Below are positions 31,759-40,927 of a stretch of DNA of 44,240 nucleotides, piece after piece (the stretch's first letter is position 1; each line of letters begins with the position of its first letter). The notes under the pieces were generated by a model. It was not told the DNA's origin, made no database searches, and worked only from the letters and a program-made list of their open reading frames with translations. A program made the position numbers and the translations under genes. Source of the stretch: Candidatus Fermentibacterota bacterium (GTDB lineage: Bacteria; Fermentibacterota; Fermentibacteria; Fermentibacterales; JCC-6); NCBI GenBank assembly GCA_029571005.1, contig JAKPTG010000017.1, forward strand, positions 1 through 44,240. The letters are read 5' to 3'.

Positions 31759-33728
31759 CCCCCGCCGAGAACCTTCCTCAACCTGTCCCTCAGGAGAGCC
31801 GCCTTCTCAAACTCCAGCTCCGCGGCGGCCTCCATCATCCTCCTTTCCAGTTCCTCCGCCGTCAGGGTTTCCATCCCGGCTTCCTCCACCTCCGCCGAAC
31901 CGCTTCCCCCGGATCCGATCATGTCCGCGATCCCGGTGGTTCGCAGTATCTCCTCGCGGCTCTTCCTGATGGACTCCGGGGTAATTCCGTGCTCCCGGTT
32001 GTATCCGGCCTGGATGGAGCGGCGCCTCTCCGTCTCCTCCAGGGCGGCCTTCATGCTGTCGGTAACCCGGTCCGCATAGAAAATCACCGTTCCGGCATTG
32101 TTCCGGGCGGCCCTGCCCGCCGTCTGGATCAGGCTCGTCCTGCTCCTGAGGAAGCCCTCCTTGTCCGCATCCAGCACCGCCACGAGCCTGACCTCGGGAA
32201 GGTCCAGCCCCTCCCGGAGCAGGTTCACCCCCACCAGCACGTCGAACTCCGCCAAACGCAGGTCCCTCAGGATGGAAACCCGCTCCAGGGCGTCAATTTC
32301 GCTGTGGACATACCGGGCGGCTATGCCGAGCCTGTCCAGGTAGGCCGCCAGTTCCTCGGCGGTCTTCTTGGTGAGAGTGGTGATCAACACCCTGCCCCGT
32401 TCCTCCAGTGTCCGGCGGATCTGCTCCACAAGGTGATCCACCTGTCCCCGGGCGGGGTGTATCCTCACTTCCGGATCCATCAGCCCGGTCGGCCTCACTA
32501 TCTGCTCCACCACCTGCCCGCTCCTCTCCAGCTCGAAGGGGGCCGGGGTGGCGGACATGCAGACCTTGTTCCCCGTGGAGGCCAGGAATTCGTCCAGGAA
32601 CAGGGGCCTGTTGTCCAGCGCGGAGGGAAGGCGGAAGCCGTGGTCCACCAGGGTCTGTTTCCTGGACCGGTCTCCCAGGTACATCCCCCGGATCTGGGGG
32701 ATGGTCCTGTGGCTTTCGTCTATGAACACCAGCATGTCCTCCGGGAAATAGTCAACCAGGCATTCAGGCGGCTCCCCCGGCGCCCGCCCGGCGATGTGCC
32801 TGCTGTAGTTCTCTATCCCCGGGCAGTAACCGGTCTCGCCAAGGAGTTCCAGGTCGTATTCGGTGCGGGATTTGAGCCGCTGGGCCTCCAGAAGTTTCCC
32901 CTCGGCCCGGAACCCGGCGAGCCTCTCCTCGAGTTCGCCGCGGATGCGGCCCATGGCGAGGTTGAGTTGCCTTTCCCCTATGACGAAATGCTTGGCGGGG
33001 AAGATGATGGTCTGCTCCAGGCTGCCCAGGACCGCTCCGGTGAGGTGGTCAACTTCCCGGATGGACTCCACCTGGTCGCCGAAGAACTCGACCCGGAGCC
33101 CCCGGTCCGAATACGAGGGAATCAGGTCAACCGTGTCGCCCATGACCCGGAAGAAACCCCTGAGCGGGGTGACGTCGTTCCTCCGGTACTGCATGGAGAC
33201 CAGGTCGGAAAGCATCCTGTCCCTGCCCGGGCTTTCCCCGACCTTCAGCCGGAACCCCCGCTCCATGAAGGTCCGGGGGCTTCCCAGGCCGTAGATGCAG
33301 CTCACCGAAGCCACCACTATCACATCCCTGCGGCTCAGGAGGCTGGCGGTGGCCTTCAGCCGGAGCCTGTCCAGCTCCTCGTTCAGGTCCGCGTCCTTCT
33401 CAATGTACGTGTCGCTGGCCGGCAGGTAGGCCTCGGGCTGGTAGTAGTCGTAGTAGCTCACGAAGTACTCCACGGCGGTGTCCGGGAAAAAGCCCCTGAG
33501 TTCACCGTAGAGCTGGGCGGCCAGGGTCTTGTTGTGACTCACCACCAGGGTGGGTCTTTTCACCCGGCTGATGACCGAAGCCATGGTGAAGGTCTTTCCC
33601 GAGCCGGTGACCCCCAGGAGGGTCTGCCATTCCATGTCCCGCTCGAGGCCATGCAGCAGAGCCTCCACCGCCCGGGGCTGATCGCCGGCCGGCTCAAAGG
33701 GCGACTCGAGACGGAAGAGTTCCGGCAA
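31755..33728 (-). CDS. uvrB: Excinuclease ABC subunit B
   Basis: A full-length 657-residue UvrB. The Walker A loop is TGSGKTFTMA, the DNA-clamping beta-hairpin is YFVSYYDYYQPEAYLP, helicase motifs include VFIDESHRTIPQIRGMY and QTAGRAARN, and the UvrC/UvrA-contact UVR motif closes the protein (ELEFEKAALLRDRL). It verifies damage in nucleotide excision repair. It starts at a TTG with a GGGGG site overlapping the pheT stop, so translation is likely coupled. uvrA and uvrC are not in the window. Confidence 0.97.
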   Translation of the reverse strand: MPELFRLESPFEPAGDQPRAVEALLHGLERDMEWQTLLGVTGSGKTFTMASVISRVKRPTLVVSHNKTLAAQLYGELRGFFPDTAVEYFVSYYDYYQPEAYLPASDTYIEKDADLNEELDRLRLKATASLLSRRDVIVVASVSCIYGLGSPRTFMERGFRLKVGESPGRDRMLSDLVSMQYRRNDVTPLRGFFRVMGDTVDLIPSYSDRGLRVEFFGDQVESIREVDHLTGAVLGSLEQTIIFPAKHFVIGERQLNLAMGRIRGELEERLAGFRAEGKLLEAQRLKSRTEYDLELLGETGYCPGIENYSRHIAGRAPGEPPECLVDYFPEDMLVFIDESHRTIPQIRGMYLGDRSRKQTLVDHGFRLPSALDNRPLFLDEFLASTGNKVCMSATPAPFELERSGQVVEQIVRPTGLMDPEVRIHPARGQVDHLVEQIRRTLEERGRVLITTLTKKTAEELAAYLDRLGIAARYVHSEIDALERVSILRDLRLAEFDVLVGVNLLREGLDLPEVRLVAVLDADKEGFLRSRTSLIQTAGRAARNNAGTVIFYADRVTDSMKAALEETERRRSIQAGYNREHGITPESIRKSREEILRTTGIADMIGSGGSGSAEVEEAGMETLTAEELERRMMEAAAELEFEKAALLRDRLRKVLGGG

Positions 33729-33729
33729 A

Positions 33730-35373
33730 TCAGCCCCCGATGGGTTCCAGGTCCACCTCGAAAGCCGAGACGGGGACGGGTATCCCCCAGGCTTCCAGCA
33801 CCAGGGGATGCAGCTCCCCGACGATCCCGGCCCTCTTCCCCCCCAGAAACACCGACGCGCTCCTTCCGGGTATGAACCTTGGATCGTCCACGGACTCCAG
33901 CGTCAGTTCAAGACCCCTTCCGTACGCCAGAACACCAAGGAGGGAGTGAACCGCACCGAAATCCATGCCCGCGCCGGAGGCGATGAGACCCAGGCTCCAG
34001 AGGGTGCGGAGCCTGCCCCGATCCCTCCTGAGCACCTCCCCCAATGTGAAGAGCCTGTGGGGGAACGCCGCGTGGCCGCTCACGGACTCTACCTCAAGAA
34101 GGCTCGGAAGCACGGTGTTGCTCACGGCGGAGTACTCGGCGGTCATCGGGTTCGAGATGAGCACCGGAGGGTCCGGGGTAAGGGTCTGGAGAGACACCTT
34201 GCCCGGGCTGGTGAGCACCGGGCGGAGGATCTCCTCGCACCCCGCGCCCACCAGAAGCAGCTTCACCGCGGCTCCCAGCCGGGATTCGGGGGAGGGACTC
34301 CCCAGGGTGTAGTCTCCGGGAAGCAGAGGATCTATCCTGTTGAAGCCGTAAGCTATGGCAATATCCTCCACCAGGTCCGCGGGGTGGATGCCGTCCCGGC
34401 GGTAGGGGGGCATCACCGCGGTGACCGTACGGTCATCCACGGTCACGGAAGAGTAATCCATCCCGGACAGGAGTTCCGGCAGATCGCAGGCCCGAAGGTC
34501 CAGCCCGATGGTGCGGGTTATCCGTTCGAGGGGCACCGTGAGGGTGTCGGCGAAGACCGTAGGGCAGGGCACCGCCTCCCCGTCCGGATAGCGGACCGTG
34601 ACCCTTTCGATCACCGCGCCCCGGTCCTCCAGGGCGCAGGCGAAGATGGCGGCCATGAGCGCGACGGTGTGTCTGTCCGTTCCGGTCACTTCGCAGAAGA
34701 GGTCGCGGTCCCCGGGGGTCACCCGGCCGGTTCCTTCGCTGTTGAGCACCGGCGGGAAGGAAAGCGGCTTTCCCCGGGCGTCCTCCAGGAAGGGAAAGAC
34801 CGGGGCCCCCTCAAGGATGCCGGCGTAGAGAAGACCGGTTTCCGTGGACCGCAGCGTGTCCGCAAGGGTCATTTCCCGTTCCGCCCCCAGGGGGTGGAAG
34901 ACCGTCTCCGGGTCGGCGGGACGGTAGCACACCGGGAAGGATATGTCGGAAAGCCTGTAGATACCGGCCGCGGCGGCGCGCCTCCCCCTGCCCAGGGTGG
35001 CGCAGAGCTTCTCCTGGGCGTTCACCAGGGCGGCCAGACCCCGGTCGTCCAGGGAGAGGTCCCGGCACACGAAGCACGAGATGAACGGTCTGACGCCCTC
35101 CAGCCCGGGCCGGACCAGGAGTTCCCGTCCCCGGTCCTCCATCCGGGCCAGGTGCTTCTCAGCGCCCCTGAGCCGGCAGCGGATTCCCCGGGCCACGCCT
35201 TCCACCGTCCAGAGGTCCGGGCGGTTCGTATCGTTGAGTTCTATCTTTACGGTGTCCCCTTCGATTCCGTCCAGCTCCCCCTTCAGGGGCTCCAGCAGCT
35301 CCCGAAGGCGGCTCGGGTCCGAAAGGCCCGCCAGGGACAGCAGGTCGGAGAGGCTCGCCTCTATCTTGGGCAT
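33730..35373 (-). CDS. pheT: Phenylalanine-tRNA ligase beta subunit, archaeal/eukaryal type
   Basis: At 547 residues it is far shorter than the usual 790-800 residue bacterial PheT and lacks the N-terminal EMAP/tRNA-binding and C-terminal anticodon (FDX-ACB) domains. It matches the archaeal/eukaryal layout: a short N-terminal part (KIELNDTNRPDLWTVEGVAR), a B3/4 editing-like region, B5 (MPPYRRDGIHPADLVEDIAIAYG) and a class II core-like end. Spirochaetes are the known bacterial example of this type. It follows pheS by one base and is coupled to uvrB. Confidence 0.88.
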   Translation of the reverse strand: MPKIEASLSDLLSLAGLSDPSRLRELLEPLKGELDGIEGDTVKIELNDTNRPDLWTVEGVARGIRCRLRGAEKHLARMEDRGRELLVRPGLEGVRPFISCFVCRDLSLDDRGLAALVNAQEKLCATLGRGRRAAAAGIYRLSDISFPVCYRPADPETVFHPLGAEREMTLADTLRSTETGLLYAGILEGAPVFPFLEDARGKPLSFPPVLNSEGTGRVTPGDRDLFCEVTGTDRHTVALMAAIFACALEDRGAVIERVTVRYPDGEAVPCPTVFADTLTVPLERITRTIGLDLRACDLPELLSGMDYSSVTVDDRTVTAVMPPYRRDGIHPADLVEDIAIAYGFNRIDPLLPGDYTLGSPSPESRLGAAVKLLLVGAGCEEILRPVLTSPGKVSLQTLTPDPPVLISNPMTAEYSAVSNTVLPSLLEVESVSGHAAFPHRLFTLGEVLRRDRGRLRTLWSLGLIASGAGMDFGAVHSLLGVLAYGRGLELTLESVDDPRFIPGRSASVFLGGKRAGIVGELHPLVLEAWGIPVPVSAFEVDLEPIGG

Positions 35374-35374
35374 G

Positions 35375-36925
35375 TCACGCCTTCCTTCCGGGCAGCCAGT
35401 CGGGCTTGACCGCCATCTGCCTCAGCCGGGCGAGATCCGGGGTGACCAGGTCGCGGATGTCCGAGAGCCCCATGGCCAGCAAGGCCATCCGGTCCAGCCC
35501 GAGCCCCCAGGCGATGACCGGCACCCGGACGCCCAGGGGGAGGGTGACCTCCTCCCGGAAGAGACCGGCACCGCCCATCTCGAACCAGCCGAGCACCGAG
35601 TGCTTCACGTGGAGTTCCACCGAGGGTTCGGTGAAGGGGAAATAGGCGGGGACGCACCGGTAGCTTTCCGCCCCGGCGATCTCCTGGGCGAACAGCTTGA
35701 GAAGGCCAAGGAGGTGCCTGAAGTTTATCTCCTCCCCCAGCACTATGCCTTCCACCTGGAAGAAGTCGGGCAGGTGGGTGGCATCCACCTGGTCGTACCG
35801 GAAGCACTTGGCGATGCCGAAGTACTTCCCGGGGATATCCGGCCCGGAAGCCAGGGTCCTGGCGGACAGGGCGGTTCCCTGGGACCTCAGTACCGCCTGC
35901 ATGGTCCTCGGGACGCTGAAGTCGTACCCCCACCCCCTGCCGCCGGTGTCTCCGCCGTGGCGGTGCACCTCGGCCACCCGCTCAACAAGGGCGGGTTCCG
36001 GCGGATCAACCCGGGCTCCCTCCTCCAGGAAGTACGCGTCGTGTATGTCGCGGGCGGCGTGAAACTGGGGCATGAACAGGGCGTCGTTGTCCCAGCACTC
36101 GCTCTCCGCCAGGGGCCCCGTCATCTCCCGGAACCCCATGGAAACGAATTTCTCCCGGACCTCGTCCAGGAAGGCCCCGTAGGGATGAAGCCTCCCGGTG
36201 GGAATCCTGGCCGGGGGAATGTCCACCCGGTAACCTCGGAAAACCGCATTTCTCCACTCCCCCGAGGCAAGGATCTCCCGGGTGAGCGCCCCCAGGGCGT
36301 TCACGTCCCCGACGGAAGCCAGGGCACGCTCCCCTTCCGGGGTGACCGCCAGGGTGTTCTCGGTCCGTTCCTCCAGGAGGAATTCCGCGCCGCTCCTGCC
36401 CCGTTTGGGCGCCCGGGCGGAAACCAGGTCCGCTATCCGGGCCGGAAGGTCCTCCAGCATGACCCTGTCGTCACGGCCCAGGGGCTCGTAAACCTGTTCC
36501 CATAACTCCCGGAAGACGCCCCCGGTGCCGTCGCCCACCCGAAGGTCCAAGGCCCCTCCCTGGATGACCCCCTCCTTCGTCGCGGCCCCCAGGGCGCTCC
36601 CCCACCGGCCCTTCTGGAACCTTGGGTCCTCCTGGACCTCCTGGAGGGTGGAGGCCCCCTGAAGCACCCGCTCCAGCAACGCGAGTTCCGGAGTGGTTCC
36701 CAACCTGAGGTTTTCCTCGCCCACCGGACCGGGAATGACCCTGACGGCGGTCCTCGACCCGGCGATCCTGGCGTATCCCCTTGCCAGGAGCCACTGGGCC
36801 GCCCTTCGGTACGATCCCTCGTCCAGACCGGTACCGGCGATGCACTCGGCGTCGTTGCACCCGGGGTGTTGCACCAGCCATCGGAGCAGGGCGATTTCCA
36901 ACGGATGCAGGTGGGTGTCGCTCAA
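35375..36925 (-). CDS. pheS: Phenylalanine-tRNA ligase alpha subunit, archaeal/eukaryal type
   Basis: The TTG at 36925 follows GGCGGAGGGAT; no ATG fits. The 516-residue protein has N-terminal winged-helix DNA-binding-fold segments (ALLRWLVQHPGCNDAECIAG...) in place of the bacterial coiled coil. The class II catalytic core follows with HPYGAFLDEVREKFVSMGF, LRSQGTALSARTLAS, YFGIAKCFRYDQVDATHLPD and GWGLDRM-like GLGLDRMALL. It charges tRNA-Phe with PheT as a heterotetramer. This version is standard in archaea and eukaryotes and rare in bacteria, which points to an old lateral transfer. Confidence 0.9.
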   Translation of the reverse strand: MSDTHLHPLEIALLRWLVQHPGCNDAECIAGTGLDEGSYRRAAQWLLARGYARIAGSRTAVRVIPGPVGEENLRLGTTPELALLERVLQGASTLQEVQEDPRFQKGRWGSALGAATKEGVIQGGALDLRVGDGTGGVFRELWEQVYEPLGRDDRVMLEDLPARIADLVSARAPKRGRSGAEFLLEERTENTLAVTPEGERALASVGDVNALGALTREILASGEWRNAVFRGYRVDIPPARIPTGRLHPYGAFLDEVREKFVSMGFREMTGPLAESECWDNDALFMPQFHAARDIHDAYFLEEGARVDPPEPALVERVAEVHRHGGDTGGRGWGYDFSVPRTMQAVLRSQGTALSARTLASGPDIPGKYFGIAKCFRYDQVDATHLPDFFQVEGIVLGEEINFRHLLGLLKLFAQEIAGAESYRCVPAYFPFTEPSVELHVKHSVLGWFEMGGAGLFREEVTLPLGVRVPVIAWGLGLDRMALLAMGLSDIRDLVTPDLARLRQMAVKPDWLPGRKA

Positions 36926-36938
36926 ATCCCTCCGCCTT

Positions 36939-39257
36939 TCATTCCGAAACGCTCCAGAGTACGGTGCCGGGATCGGTGAAGACCCCCTGTTCCGGCCTGG
37001 GAATCCTGTTCTCGCCCTTGAGGGTCTCTCCGCACCCCGGGCAGAGCATCGAGGCACCCTCCTCAAGGACGGTGTCACAGAAGGGGCAGACCCGCTGGAG
37101 AATCATGTCAACGTATTCCGCCAGTTCCCCGACGGTGATGATCCCGTCGCCGTCCAGGTCCGCCCCGCCCCGGCCGCCCTGAAGAAGAATCGGGGTGAGT
37201 ATCCTCTCGCTGACGCTCAGGTCCTCCCGGGCCGCGGTGAGCACCAGGGCATTGTCGCCGTCCCGGAAGTCGTTCACGAAGCCGCCGCTGTGGCACGCGT
37301 CCAGGAAGACCAGGGAGAGCCCGGGGAAATCCCTGAGCCTGCCGGCCAGCCGGTCGTCGTCCATGTCGCCGTCGTAGAAGCAGAGCGTCTCGTTCATGGA
37401 GTCTTCTTCCTCCGGCCCTCCGGAACCCGGAGGCTCCTGACTGCCGTGACCGCTGTAGAACACCACCAGCCTGTCCTCCGGGCCGGCCCTCTGGAATATC
37501 TGTTCCAGCGCCCTCTCGAAGGCGCCCAGCGTGGCGCTCTGGTCCACCAGCACCACCATATGATCGGGGGGAACCCCCCGTTCCATCAGGAACTCCCTGA
37601 CATCCATGGCGTCCATGCTGCACCTGGACAGGACGTCCACCAGGTCGCTGTACCCGCTGATGCCCACGATCACCGCCCAGGTCTCCCGGCCCGGGGTTCC
37701 GGGGGCCAGGGCGGTCAGGGAGATGTTCTCGGCGCTCAGCTCGAAGGTGCCCGACGCCCGGCGCTCGTAGGCGTAAACCGTGACCGCGTACTCCGCCGGA
37801 TTCTCCACGTAAACGGCCACCGCCTCGTCCGAGGCCGAGTCGTGGCGGCTCCGGGCCCCTTCGGCCTGCAGGTCGAACCCGGGGCCGCTGACCAGCATGT
37901 CCAGGTCCATCTCGTCGGGCTCCCCGGTGAGCTTCACCAGAAGTATGCTGCCGGGCTCCCCCCGGACGGTGTGGAAGCTGACCATCCTGCGGTCGGTGTC
38001 CACGGAACCGGAAGCCCTCCTCCGCAATCGGGCGCCGCCCCCCGGGGTGAAGCTCAGTCGGCAGCTCCCCTCCAGATCCATTCCGCTGAAACCGGGCGCC
38101 ACCCAGACCGTGTCTCCGGAGCCGATCCAGACCATGAACTCCTCGTCGCCCCTCATGGTGGCCATGAGCACCGAGGCTTCGCCGGGACGCCGGAAGAGCC
38201 TCAGGTCTCCGTCCCTGGTCTTTTCGAAGAGGGCCGATACGACATGGAACCCCTCCGGACCCGGGCAGTATCCCACCAGGGGGGCCAGCCCCTCCGAGGC
38301 CCGCACCTCCAGGGAGCCCCCGTCTCCGGTGATGATCGTGTCGGGGGAGGTGAGGGTGAGGACGAACCAGGGGTTCTCCCGGTCCTCGCCCGGGTAGTTG
38401 ACCACCTCCGCCACGAAGGTGTCGCCGCCCCCGGGGATCATCACCATTTCGCTGTAGGAGTACGTGGCCGACGACCAGAGGACTTCCCCGGAGGAGCCCC
38501 TCACCAGAAGGTCGAGGTCGTCGTCGCCCCGGTAGGCGAGCTGCAGCAGGGAAGCCCTGCTCCTTCCGGGAATCAGAAATCTCTCTATCCGGCCGGGCCG
38601 GGACTCCATCCGCACGATGCCTTCGAGAACCCTGAAGTCCCCCACCCTCTCCATGCTCACGGTGAAATCGCCGCCGCCGCTCTTATTGTAGCGGGAGACC
38701 AGAACCGTGACGGACTCTCCGGCCTGAAGGTTCAGCATGACCTTTTCGTTGCCGTCGGCACTGTAGCTGCCGGCCCACCGCCTGTTGCCCGGGCCGTACA
38801 CCTCCAGGTCCAGGTCGGCGGGTCCGTCTCCGGTGAGGATGATCAGGTACCGCCCTTCCGAAGGGGGGGTCAGGATGAAGGCCTCCGCCATGACGCCCCG
38901 GGGCAGACAACCGGAATAGGGCAGTGTCACCGGGGCGGGAAGGCGGCGGGAGAGTTCCGCGGTGAGGGTGCCGCGCCCCTCGGCCAGAACCCATAACCAG
39001 TAGTCGGAATAGGCGGACAGCACCAGGGAGCCGTCGTCGGAGACGGCCAGCGCCTGACCGGCGTCATCGAAGGCCGTGAGACGGCAGGCCGGGGCCGCCT
39101 CGAGTTCCAGCAGGGCGTAATCCCTCTCCAGAATCCTGAACCAGGCCTCGCCGCCGTCGGCGGAAAGGGTTATCGAGGCGCCGGCCTCGAGCACCGGGAC
39201 ATCCCCGGGGTTCGGAAGCACAACGCCGATGAGCAGGAACACTACGGCGGCGGTCAA
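36939..39257 (-). CDS. Secreted caspase-fold (C14) protease-like protein with zinc ribbon
   Basis: A TTG start with GGAGGTGAAGGA gives a signal-peptide-like N-terminus (AAVVFLLIGVVLP). Residues 25-540 are beta-rich pre-peptidase (PPC-like) modules (EGRYLIILTGDGPADLDLEV and similar). A caspase/metacaspase domain follows (ETWAVIVGISGYSDLVDVLS) with the catalytic dyad in VVFYSGHGSQ (His, about 603) and FLDACHSGGF (Cys, about 654). Next are a calcium-binding-like loop DLDGDGIITVGEL and a C-terminal zinc ribbon (CPFCDTVL ... CPGCGETLKG). It is probably an outside-acting cysteine protease cutting after basic residues, as metacaspases do; the substrate is unknown. It sits 13 bp ahead of pheS. Confidence 0.82.
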   Translation of the reverse strand: MTAAVVFLLIGVVLPNPGDVPVLEAGASITLSADGGEAWFRILERDYALLELEAAPACRLTAFDDAGQALAVSDDGSLVLSAYSDYWLWVLAEGRGTLTAELSRRLPAPVTLPYSGCLPRGVMAEAFILTPPSEGRYLIILTGDGPADLDLEVYGPGNRRWAGSYSADGNEKVMLNLQAGESVTVLVSRYNKSGGGDFTVSMERVGDFRVLEGIVRMESRPGRIERFLIPGRSRASLLQLAYRGDDDLDLLVRGSSGEVLWSSATYSYSEMVMIPGGGDTFVAEVVNYPGEDRENPWFVLTLTSPDTIITGDGGSLEVRASEGLAPLVGYCPGPEGFHVVSALFEKTRDGDLRLFRRPGEASVLMATMRGDEEFMVWIGSGDTVWVAPGFSGMDLEGSCRLSFTPGGGARLRRRASGSVDTDRRMVSFHTVRGEPGSILLVKLTGEPDEMDLDMLVSGPGFDLQAEGARSRHDSASDEAVAVYVENPAEYAVTVYAYERRASGTFELSAENISLTALAPGTPGRETWAVIVGISGYSDLVDVLSRCSMDAMDVREFLMERGVPPDHMVVLVDQSATLGAFERALEQIFQRAGPEDRLVVFYSGHGSQEPPGSGGPEEEDSMNETLCFYDGDMDDDRLAGRLRDFPGLSLVFLDACHSGGFVNDFRDGDNALVLTAAREDLSVSERILTPILLQGGRGGADLDGDGIITVGELAEYVDMILQRVCPFCDTVLEEGASMLCPGCGETLKGENRIPRPEQGVFTDPGTVLWSVSE

Positions 39258-39287
39258 TCCTTCACCTCCCGAAAACCGGTAATATGT

Positions 39288-40019
39288 TCAAGGCTCCGGA
39301 TTCCGGCAGGATTCCGGCGGGGGGAAAGCCGAGGCGAACACACCGAAGGGCGGCAGCCTTCCGGGCTCCTGAAGGCAGGCCCCCACCCTCCCGGCCAGGT
39401 CGTGACAGCACAGCAGGCAGTAGCCGAACAGTCTGGGCGACAGGCTCACAACCCCGGGGACTTCCTCCTCCCCGGACCTGAGCAGCAGCGAAAAGGGTTC
39501 CTCCCGACCCACCCAGGGCCGTGGAATCCTCCCCTCCCTGGGCCAGACCGAGAACACCATCTTCAGCGAGTAGTGACCGGGGATGGGTCTCGACAGCATC
39601 TCCATGAACAGGTCCATGTCGCCGCCCAGGTGGTGCATGGCGGCCCTGGACTGGGCGGGCGGCCTCACCGGGTTGCATCCGGGGCCGGGAAGATCGGTTA
39701 TGAAGTCAATTCCGGCGTTCCTGGGGTAGCCAAGCTCCAGGAGGGCCCGGGCTTCACGGCGGCACGCCAGGAAGAGGGCCGCCGCCCCGGCGGGGGGAAG
39801 TACCCCCGAGGTCGTCAGGTCGTCCCAGAGGTGTACGCTTCTGTAGGTATTCGCCAGCCGGGCCCCCGAAGGGGTTTTGCTCACGTCCCGGACCGTCTGA
39901 AGGAGCCGGGGCAGCTGGGGCACCTCCACCCCGGCGTTGTCAACGCCCCATTCCCCGGCCTGCCGCAGGAGTTCGGCGCTCAGGGCCGGGTTGAGCCCCT
40001 CCAGCGGGAACCGGATCAC
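39288..40019 (-). CDS. Conserved-looking protein of unknown function, coupled to the Xer gene
   Basis: A GTG at 40019 overlaps the recombinase stop as GTGA. The 243-residue product has no signal peptide and reads as a mixed alpha/beta cytoplasmic protein (FPLEGLNPALSAELLRQAGE, FLACRREARALLELGYPRNA, MDLFMEMLSRPIPGHYSLKM). It carries a cluster YCLLCCHDLAGRVGACLQEP with four cysteines near the C-terminus, which could bind a metal. I do not recognise the family. Tight coupling to a tyrosine recombinase could be functional or simply positional. Confidence 0.7.
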   Translation of the reverse strand: MIRFPLEGLNPALSAELLRQAGEWGVDNAGVEVPQLPRLLQTVRDVSKTPSGARLANTYRSVHLWDDLTTSGVLPPAGAAALFLACRREARALLELGYPRNAGIDFITDLPGPGCNPVRPPAQSRAAMHHLGGDMDLFMEMLSRPIPGHYSLKMVFSVWPREGRIPRPWVGREEPFSLLLRSGEEEVPGVVSLSPRLFGYCLLCCHDLAGRVGACLQEPGRLPPFGVFASAFPPPESCRNPEP

Positions 40020-40927
40020 CGGCCGTTCCCCCGGGGATGGCACCGGGCCACGACCTCCGACAACCTGGTTCTGTCCACCGAAGTATAGATTTCCGTGGTT
40101 CTGATGTCGGAATGGCCCAGGAGTTCCTGCACCACCCTCAGGTCCGCACCACCGGCAAGGAGATGGGTTGCAAAGCTGTGCCTCAGGGTATGGGGGTGCA
40201 CCCGCCCGGAAACCCCCGCCCTCAGGGCGGCCCGCCGGACGACGCTCCAGATGGTCATTCTGGAGAGCCGTCTTCCGCTCTTGGACAGGAAGACCGTCCT
40301 GCCGGAGCCCTTCCGGGCCAGCCGGGGCCTTCCTTCCGAAAGGTACCGCCCCATCCACCCCATGCAAGGTTCGCCCATGGGGACGATCCTCTCCCTGGAG
40401 CCTTTTCCCAGGGGACGCACGAACCCCTCTTCCATATCGAGCCTGTCCACGGTCAGGTCCGTCAGCTCGCTCTCCCGGAGCCCCGAACCGTACCCCAGTT
40501 CCAAAAGCGCCCGGTTCCTGAGCCCCAGGGGCCCGTCTCCGGGCTCGGCCTCAAGGAGCTTCTCCGCCTCGGACACGGTGAGATGGTCCGGGAGGTCGAG
40601 CCCCGGCTTAGGCCCCCGCAGGTGGCGACAGGGGTCCTCCGACAGCTCCCCCTCCTCGAGCATGTACCGGAACAGGGCCTTCACCGAGGATATCTTCCGC
40701 CGAACCGTCCGGGGGGCGAGGCCGGAGAGCGAAAGCCCTGTCACCCACTCGGACAGGTCGCCGGGGGCGGGACTGGGCATTCCCGGAATGTCCCTGAACG
40801 CCTGGGCTATGTCGTTCATATAGGCCGAAACCGTGTTGGGCGAAAGGCCCCGCTCCAGAACGATCACCTGAAGGAACCGGTCAACCAGCTCCTCAGCGGG
40901 CCCGAATCCAGTTTCCGAACCAGACAT
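40016..40927 (-). CDS. Tyrosine recombinase XerC/XerD type
   Basis: A 303-residue tyrosine recombinase. An N-terminal SAM-like domain (VLERGLSPNTVSAYMNDI) is followed by the catalytic domain with Arg in GYGSGLRESELTDL, Lys in GKGSRERIVP, the box HTLRHSFATHLLAGG, LGHSDI and the tyrosine in TTEIYTSV. Length and motifs are those of the Xer enzymes that resolve chromosome dimers at dif. A plain XerC versus XerD call is not possible from sequence alone. It sits among housekeeping genes without att-like repeats, so it is not read as a phage integrase. Confidence 0.9.
   Translation of the reverse strand: MSGSETGFGPAEELVDRFLQVIVLERGLSPNTVSAYMNDIAQAFRDIPGMPSPAPGDLSEWVTGLSLSGLAPRTVRRKISSVKALFRYMLEEGELSEDPCRHLRGPKPGLDLPDHLTVSEAEKLLEAEPGDGPLGLRNRALLELGYGSGLRESELTDLTVDRLDMEEGFVRPLGKGSRERIVPMGEPCMGWMGRYLSEGRPRLARKGSGRTVFLSKSGRRLSRMTIWSVVRRAALRAGVSGRVHPHTLRHSFATHLLAGGADLRVVQELLGHSDIRTTEIYTSVDRTRLSEVVARCHPRGNGR

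Noticed and set aside
40016-40927. Phage or island integrase
   Set aside because: Length and motifs fit housekeeping Xer proteins, and there is no tRNA, att-like repeat or phage gene nearby.
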